From Clostridia bacterium (GTDB lineage: Bacteria; Bacillota; Clostridia; Christensenellales; Aristaeellaceae): a DNA stretch of 44,833 nucleotides. Both the position numbers and the translations under genes were made by a program. Below the pieces are notes generated by a model. The model worked only from the letters and a program-made list of their open reading frames with translations. It was not told where the DNA came from and searched no databases. The stretch is from the NCBI GenBank assembly GCA_017463245.1, contig JAFTPN010000016.1:1-44833 (forward strand), given 5' to 3'. Shown in pieces: positions 41,108 through 44,833 of the stretch (position 1 is its first letter; each line of letters begins with the position of its first letter).

Positions 41108-41647
41108 GTGAAAGTACTGTTTGACCTGTTTCGCGCCTTTTTCACCATTGGCGCGCTGACCTTCGGCGGCGGCTATGCCATGCTGCCCATGTTGGAGCGG
41201 GAGATCGTCACCAAGCGCAATTGGGCCACCAGCGAGGAGCTGCTGAACTACTTTGCCATCGGCCAGTGTACCCCCGGCATCATTGCCGTGAACACCGCCA
41301 CCTTTGTGGGCTATAAGGTCAAGGGCGTCATCGGCGGCACCGTGGCCACCCTGGGCGTGGTGGCGCCCTCCATGGTGATCATCACCCTCATCGCCATGGT
41401 GCTGGAAAACTTTATGGACATCGTTTGGGTGCAGAACGCCTTTGCGGGCATCCGCGTAGCCGTGTGCGCGCTGATCACCGTCAGCGTGGTGAAGCTGTTC
41501 AAGTCCAACGTGAAGCAGCATTGGCACATCGCCCTGGCCATTATCGCCTTTGTGGTGGTGGCGCTGCTCAAGCTCTCCCCCGTGTATGTGGTGGTAGCCT
41601 GCGCGGTGCTGAGCTTCATTTTCGGAAAGAAGGTGCAAAAGGCATGA
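41108..41647 (+). CDS. Short-chain chromate-type (CHR) transporter, first half
   Basis: A 179-residue CHR-family membrane protein with the conserved opening FFTIGALTFGGGYAMLPMLE, then ATSEELLNYFAIGQCTPGIIAVNTATFVG. About six hydrophobic segments. Short CHR proteins work as pairs equal to the two halves of ChrA, and the next gene is the other half. Substrate could be chromate or another anion. The GTG at 41108 has AGGAGG six bases upstream; the ATG at 41102 is directly adjacent to it and less likely. Confidence 0.85.
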   Translation: MKVLFDLFRAFFTIGALTFGGGYAMLPMLEREIVTKRNWATSEELLNYFAIGQCTPGIIAVNTATFVGYKVKGVIGGTVATLGVVAPSMVIITLIAMVLENFMDIVWVQNAFAGIRVAVCALITVSVVKLFKSNVKQHWHIALAIIAFVVVALLKLSPVYVVVACAVLSFIFGKKVQKA

Positions 41648-42204
41648 GCGAACTGCTGACGATGTGCATTGAGTTCTTCAAAACCGGCCTGTTCGCCGTG
41701 GGCGGCGGCCTGGCCACCCTGCCCTTCCTGACCCAGATGCAGGAGAACTACAACTGGTTCACCGCCGAAGAGCTGGGCAACATGATCGCCGTGGGCGAGT
41801 CCACCCCCGGCCCCATCGGCGTGAATATGGCCACCTATGTGGGCTTCTCCTCCTTCGGCATCCTGGGCGGCATCTGCGCCACGCTGAGCCTCGTGCTGCC
41901 GTCCCTGATCGTGATCCTGGTCATCGCCAAGGCCATGAACGCCTATCAGAATAATCCCCTGGTGCAGAATATGTTCTCCTTCATGCGTCCCGCCGTGGCC
42001 GGCCTCATCGCCGCCGCCGGCTTCTCCGTGATGAAGATCGCCCTCTTCCGCCAGGCGGATACCTTCCTTGCCTCCATCAACTGGATCGCCCTGATCCTCT
42101 ACGCCATTCTGGTGGTGCTGATGTACTTAAAGCCCCTGAAAAAGCTGCACCCCATCGTGTTCATCGCCATCGGCGCTGTGGCCGGTATTCTGCTGAAGAT
42201 GTAA
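41644..42204 (+). CDS. Short-chain chromate-type (CHR) transporter, second half
   Basis: A 186-residue partner CHR protein with FKTGLFAVGGGLATLPFL and VGESTPGPIGVNMATYVG motifs. Its ATG overlaps the stop of the first half (ATGA), so the two are made together and should form a heterodimer of opposite topology. Confidence 0.87.
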   Translation: MSELLTMCIEFFKTGLFAVGGGLATLPFLTQMQENYNWFTAEELGNMIAVGESTPGPIGVNMATYVGFSSFGILGGICATLSLVLPSLIVILVIAKAMNAYQNNPLVQNMFSFMRPAVAGLIAAAGFSVMKIALFRQADTFLASINWIALILYAILVVLMYLKPLKKLHPIVFIAIGAVAGILLKM

Positions 42205-42225
42205 GCTCCGAAAGGAAGTGTTCCT

Positions 42226-43002
42226 GTGCGCTACCATATCGACACCATTCCCGTGTGGGATTCCCTCAAGCTGGAGGGCGAGTGCCTGCTCTGCGCCCTC
42301 CACCGCAAGACCGAGCTGGGCGAGGCCGAGCGCTACCTGGGCGCCTCCGTCATGGAGCCGGATACCCGCATCCAGGTCAACGATAAGGGCTTCTGCCCCC
42401 ATCACCACGCCATGCTCTTCAGCATGAGCAACCGCCTGGGCCACGCGCTGATGCTGGAATCCCACCTGGCCGAGACCCGCCGCCGCACCGAGAAGGCCTT
42501 CACCGCCCTGCAAAAGGCCGCCCACGCCTACTCCAGCGCCTCCATGCTGGAGCGCCTCAAGAAGGGTTCCGCCGCCAAGGCCGATATGGAGAAGATCGCC
42601 GAGGAACTCAGCACCATGGCCTCCAGCTGCATCATGTGCGACAGCATCACCGAGAACATGGATCGCTACCTGCACACCTTCTTCCATCTCTATCAGAACG
42701 ATACCGAGTTCCGCAATAAGTTCAATGCCTCCAAGGGCGTGTGCCTGCCCCATATGGCCACCCTGATCCAGTGGGCGCCCCAGGAGCTGCCCGCCAAGGA
42801 CGTGGCGGACTTCATCACCCGCCTCACCGATATGGAAACCGAAAACCTCAACCGCATGCAGGACGATATCTCCTGGTTCATCAAAAAGTTCGACTACCGC
42901 TACCTGGACGAACCCTGGTATAACAGCCAGGACGCCGTCGAGCGCACCGTCAACAAACTCCGCTCCTGGTGCGTAGGCCAGGAACCGAATCCGAAGGAGT
43001 GA
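42226..43002 (+). CDS. DUF6062-like Cys/His protein of unknown function
   Basis: A 258-residue soluble protein. Two Cys pairs each match a later Cys-x2-His: CLLC (about 21-24) with CPHH (57-60), and CIMC (about 135-138) with CLPH (about 172-175). This suggests two zinc or Fe-S sites. The rest is helical. It resembles the clostridial DUF6062 family as I recall it. GTG start at 42226 with AAAGGAAG upstream. Follows the transporters by 21 bases. Confidence 0.72.
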   Translation: MRYHIDTIPVWDSLKLEGECLLCALHRKTELGEAERYLGASVMEPDTRIQVNDKGFCPHHHAMLFSMSNRLGHALMLESHLAETRRRTEKAFTALQKAAHAYSSASMLERLKKGSAAKADMEKIAEELSTMASSCIMCDSITENMDRYLHTFFHLYQNDTEFRNKFNASKGVCLPHMATLIQWAPQELPAKDVADFITRLTDMETENLNRMQDDISWFIKKFDYRYLDEPWYNSQDAVERTVNKLRSWCVGQEPNPKE

Positions 43003-43014
43003 CGGACGAAGAGA

Positions 43015-43200
43015 GGGCGCTGCCCTCTCTTCACTCTCCCGCCAAAGGGTCTTCGACCCTCTGGACTCCCTTTCGGGGATAGCCAAGGCCGCGCACATAA
43101 GCGGGGGTCACGGCGCAAATACGGTTGCGCCGCGACGCGGGACAAGCAGCGTTCCACCTCATCAGTCGCTGCGGCGACAGCTTCCCCTCAAGGGGAAGCC
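43015..43200 (-). repeat. Composite palindromic repeat, inverted copy of 23-215
   Basis: Reading the minus strand: module A (43200-43151), module B with CCGCGTCGCGGCGCA (about 43140-43105), module C GGGTCGAAGACCC (about 43060-43048) and a D-like hairpin AGAGGGCAGCGCCCTCT (about 43034-43014). The same modules and order as at the window start. The whole stretch 43003-43420 is non-coding. Confidence 0.75.
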
Positions 43201-43220
43201 AAGGTGTGGCCACGCAAAAG

Positions 43221-43268
43221 CCTTCCCCTTGAGGGGAAGGTGGCCGTTAGGCCGGATGAGGTGGAACG
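43221..43268 (+). repeat. Module A variant copy
   Basis: CCTTCCCCTTGAGGGGAAGG then TGGCCGTTAGGCCGGATGAGGTGGAACG, back to back with the inverted copy at 43151-43200. Further on, 43303-43333 holds a separate small palindrome GGGCGATC-TGC-GATCGCCC, and 43344-43372 an ATTATTCATCATTCATTATT tract. Confidence 0.7.
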
Positions 43269-43375
43269 CTGCTTGATTTGCCCAGCTGCTTTCCTGCAAA
43301 AATGTAGGGGCGATCTGCGATCGCCCGCCACCGCACACTCACTTCATTATTCATCATTCATTATTCATTTTCGCA

Positions 43376-43416
43376 CCAAAAGAGAGCAGCCTGCCACCGC
43401 AAGCTGCTCTCTTTTC
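43376..43416. terminator. Bidirectional terminator before dCMP deaminase gene end
   Basis: AAAA, stem AGAGAGCAGC / GCTGCTCTCT (43381-43390, 43403-43412), TTTT. Serves the minus-strand comEB and any plus-strand transcript. Confidence 0.85.
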
Positions 43417-43420
43417 ATAT

Positions 43421-43876
43421 TCACTCTTCGGGCACATACTTCTCCAGCAAAATCCCCGCTTCATCAAAAATTTCCAGCGAGAACGAATCCGGATACCCCT
43501 CCTGGTACACCACCCGCTTGATGCCCGCGTTGATGATCATCTTCGCGCACACGCTGCAGGGCTGGTGCGTGCAGTACAGCGTCGCACCATCAATGGACAC
43601 GCCCAGCTTCGCCGCCTGAATGATGGCGTTCTGCTCCGCATGGATGGCGTAGCACAGTTCCGCCCGCGTGCCGGATTGAATGCCCAGCTTGCGGCGCATG
43701 CATTCCTTGCGCTCCCGGCAGGTTTTCAGGCCTGCGGGCGCACCGTTGTAGCCCGTGGTCATGATGCGCTTGTCCTTCACGATCACGCAGCCGATGCTCC
43801 TGCCTTCCACATAGCAGCTCGTCCAGCCTGCGATGACGTGCGCCATCTCCATAAACCGCTTATCCCATTTATCCAT
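43421..43876 (-). CDS. comEB: Deoxycytidylate deaminase, ComEB family
   Basis: A 151-residue zinc enzyme that deaminates dCMP to dUMP for thymidylate supply. The zinc and catalytic motif HAEQNAI (His-Ala-Glu) and the PCSVC pair are intact, with the nucleotide region GYNGAPAGLKTC. The ATG at 43876 begins the conserved DKWDKRFMEMA; an upstream in-frame TTG is less likely. It has a near-perfect promoter. Confidence 0.93.
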   Translation of the reverse strand: MDKWDKRFMEMAHVIAGWTSCYVEGRSIGCVIVKDKRIMTTGYNGAPAGLKTCRERKECMRRKLGIQSGTRAELCYAIHAEQNAIIQAAKLGVSIDGATLYCTHQPCSVCAKMIINAGIKRVVYQEGYPDSFSLEIFDEAGILLEKYVPEE

Positions 43877-43905
43877 GCCTATCGCCGCCTTCAACGTTTT
43901 TTCTC

Positions 43906-43934
43906 ATTATACATAGTCGCGGGCTGCTTGTCAA
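43906..43934 (-). promoter_or_regulatory. Consensus sigma-A promoter of comEB
   Basis: On the minus strand TTGACA (43934-43929), 17-base spacer, TATAAT (43911-43906): exact consensus in both boxes. Confidence 0.85.
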
Positions 43935-43981
43935 TTTCCGGTTTGCCGCCGCATACGCTTCTGCGAATGGAGGCGATGCGC

Positions 43982-44833
43982 ATGACCCTTGCCAAGCAAG
44001 CCCTGATCCTCACCCTGGGCAACGGATTGACCCGCGGCCTGGGGTTCATCCTGCGGCTTTTACTGGCGCGGTGGATGGGTGCCGAGGCGCTGGGCGTGAT
44101 GGAGATGGCCAACTCCGTGGGCATGCTGGCGCTCACCCCGGTCACCGCAGGCATTCCCGCCGCCATGAGCCGCCTCACCGCCAAGCAGGCCGCCATCGAC
44201 CGTCCCAACGTGCTGCGCGCCGGGCTGCGCCTGGTCACCCGCGCCGCCCTGTGGCTGATCCCCGCCCTGCTCCTGCTGGCGCCCTGCTTTGCCTGGCTGC
44301 TGGGGGACATGCGCACCCTGCCCGCCATTTTGCTCAATGCGCCGGACATTCTGCTTTTGGGGCTGTGCAGCGTGTATTGCGGCTATTGCTACGGGCTGGA
44401 AAACACCCTGCTTCCCGCCGCTGCCGAGTGTGCTGAGCAGGGCGTGCGCTTCCTGCTCACCATTGCGCTGGTGCTGAGCCTGCGCCACGCTGACACCAGC
44501 CTGTCCGCCGCCCTCCCCGGCATGGCCGAGGCCGTGGCCGCGCTGGTGGTGGTGATCATCTTCCGCCGCGCCATTCCCCTGCGCCGCCAGCTGACTGCCC
44601 CCAGCCAGGCGCTGCAAAAGCAGATCTTCCGCCTGGCTGCTCCCACCACGCTGTCCCGGCTGTTTCTCACCGGGATGCGCACGCTGGAGGCTGTGCTGCT
44701 GCCGGTGTGCCTGCGGCATTCCGGGCTGAGCGCCACCGCCGCCACCGCCCAGTTTGGCCTGATGACCGGCATGGCCATGCCCCTGATGCTCATCCCCGGT
44801 GTGGTCACCAGCGCCCTGTGCATGATCACCACC
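43982..44833 (+). CDS. spoVB: SpoVB/MurJ-like polysaccharide flippase, 3' part beyond the window
   Basis: An open frame of 284 codons without stop reaches the window edge. The product opens MTLAKQALILTLGNGLTRG and has LLLARWMGAEALGVMEMANSVG, then ALTPVTAGIPAAMSRLTAKQ, matching the SpoVB branch of the MOP flippases (multi-pass, usually about 500 residues), which move lipid-linked wall precursors in spore cortex synthesis. Five or more hydrophobic helices are present. GGAGG lies eight bases before the ATG. The role could also be another polysaccharide exporter. Confidence 0.82.
   Translation, partial: MTLAKQALILTLGNGLTRGLGFILRLLLARWMGAEALGVMEMANSVGMLALTPVTAGIPAAMSRLTAKQAAIDRPNVLRAGLRLVTRAALWLIPALLLLAPCFAWLLGDMRTLPAILLNAPDILLLGLCSVYCGYCYGLENTLLPAAAECAEQGVRFLLTIALVLSLRHADTSLSAALPGMAEAVAALVVVIIFRRAIPLRRQLTAPSQALQKQIFRLAAPTTLSRLFLTGMRTLEAVLLPVCLRHSGLSATAATAQFGLMTGMAMPLMLIPGVVTSALCMITT

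Overview
The window looks like a chromosomal segment of a spore-forming, anaerobic, hydrogen-metabolising member of the Clostridia (Bacillota), probably a G+C-rich gut lineage. The evidence is spmA/spmB, a PdaB-type deacetylase and a SpoVB-like flippase (sporulation); an Hnd-type NAD(P)-linked [FeFe] hydrogenase; LPXTG proteins with sortases (Gram-positive wall); an ispH-ribosomal S1 fusion; AAGGAGG-type ribosome binding sites; and several well-spaced sigma-A promoters. I cannot place it below class level from sequence alone.

Layout. 1-270: composite palindromic repeat and the clpP terminator. 271-9028 (minus): housekeeping genes clpP, tig, purC and thiN, then the hutP-cmk-plsC-ispH/rpsA group and spmA-spmB. 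9157-10844 (plus): AbrB/SpoVT-type regulator, then a Nudix hydrolase and an acyl-ACP thioesterase in one operon. 11082-12703 (minus): ECF sigma factor and membrane partner with an ECF-type promoter. 12925-14492 (plus): PdaB-like deacetylase and a tandem OB-fold (SSB-like) protein. 14537-29631 (minus): a large pilus/adhesin operon encoding a coiled-coil protein, signal peptidase I, a giant LPETG adhesin of about 3240 residues, an LPSTG major pilin, a class C sortase, an IPQTG minor pilin and a second sortase. 29820-31172: a second, exported polysaccharide deacetylase. 31370-36388 (minus): hndA - histidine-kinase-type ATPase - hndB - hndC - hndD. 36607-40912 (minus): PHP phosphoesterase, two DRTGG-domain proteins, an RsbW-like ATPase, a hydrogenase-like Fe-S protein with altered H-cluster motifs and a SPOR-domain membrane protein, probably a redox or hydrogen sensing module. 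41108-43002 (plus): paired short chromate-type transporters and a Cys/His protein. 43421-43876 (minus): dCMP deaminase. 43982-end: SpoVB-like flippase, cut by the window edge.

The two accessory parts worth most attention are the pilus operon and the hydrogenase neighbourhood. The giant adhesin starts with about 20 tandem Cys/His units (C...HxHxxxCY), followed by ten 18-residue Pro/Glu/Thr repeats, a short second Cys/His block, Ig-like segments, eight KxW-type Cna_B domains and an LPETG anchor. The operon carries its own signal peptidase and two sortases, so export, polymerisation and anchoring may be self-contained. The hydrogenase genes are interleaved with, and followed upstream by, ATPase/DRTGG/PHP signalling proteins and a hydrogenase-like protein that probably does not turn over hydrogen quickly.

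Intergenic regions carry a family of ordered palindromic modules (copies near 23-215, 16998-17044, 31285-31365, 37709-37902, 43015-43268). One copy is split by an insertion of about 76 bp. I saw no tRNA, rRNA, CRISPR array, transposase or prophage gene.
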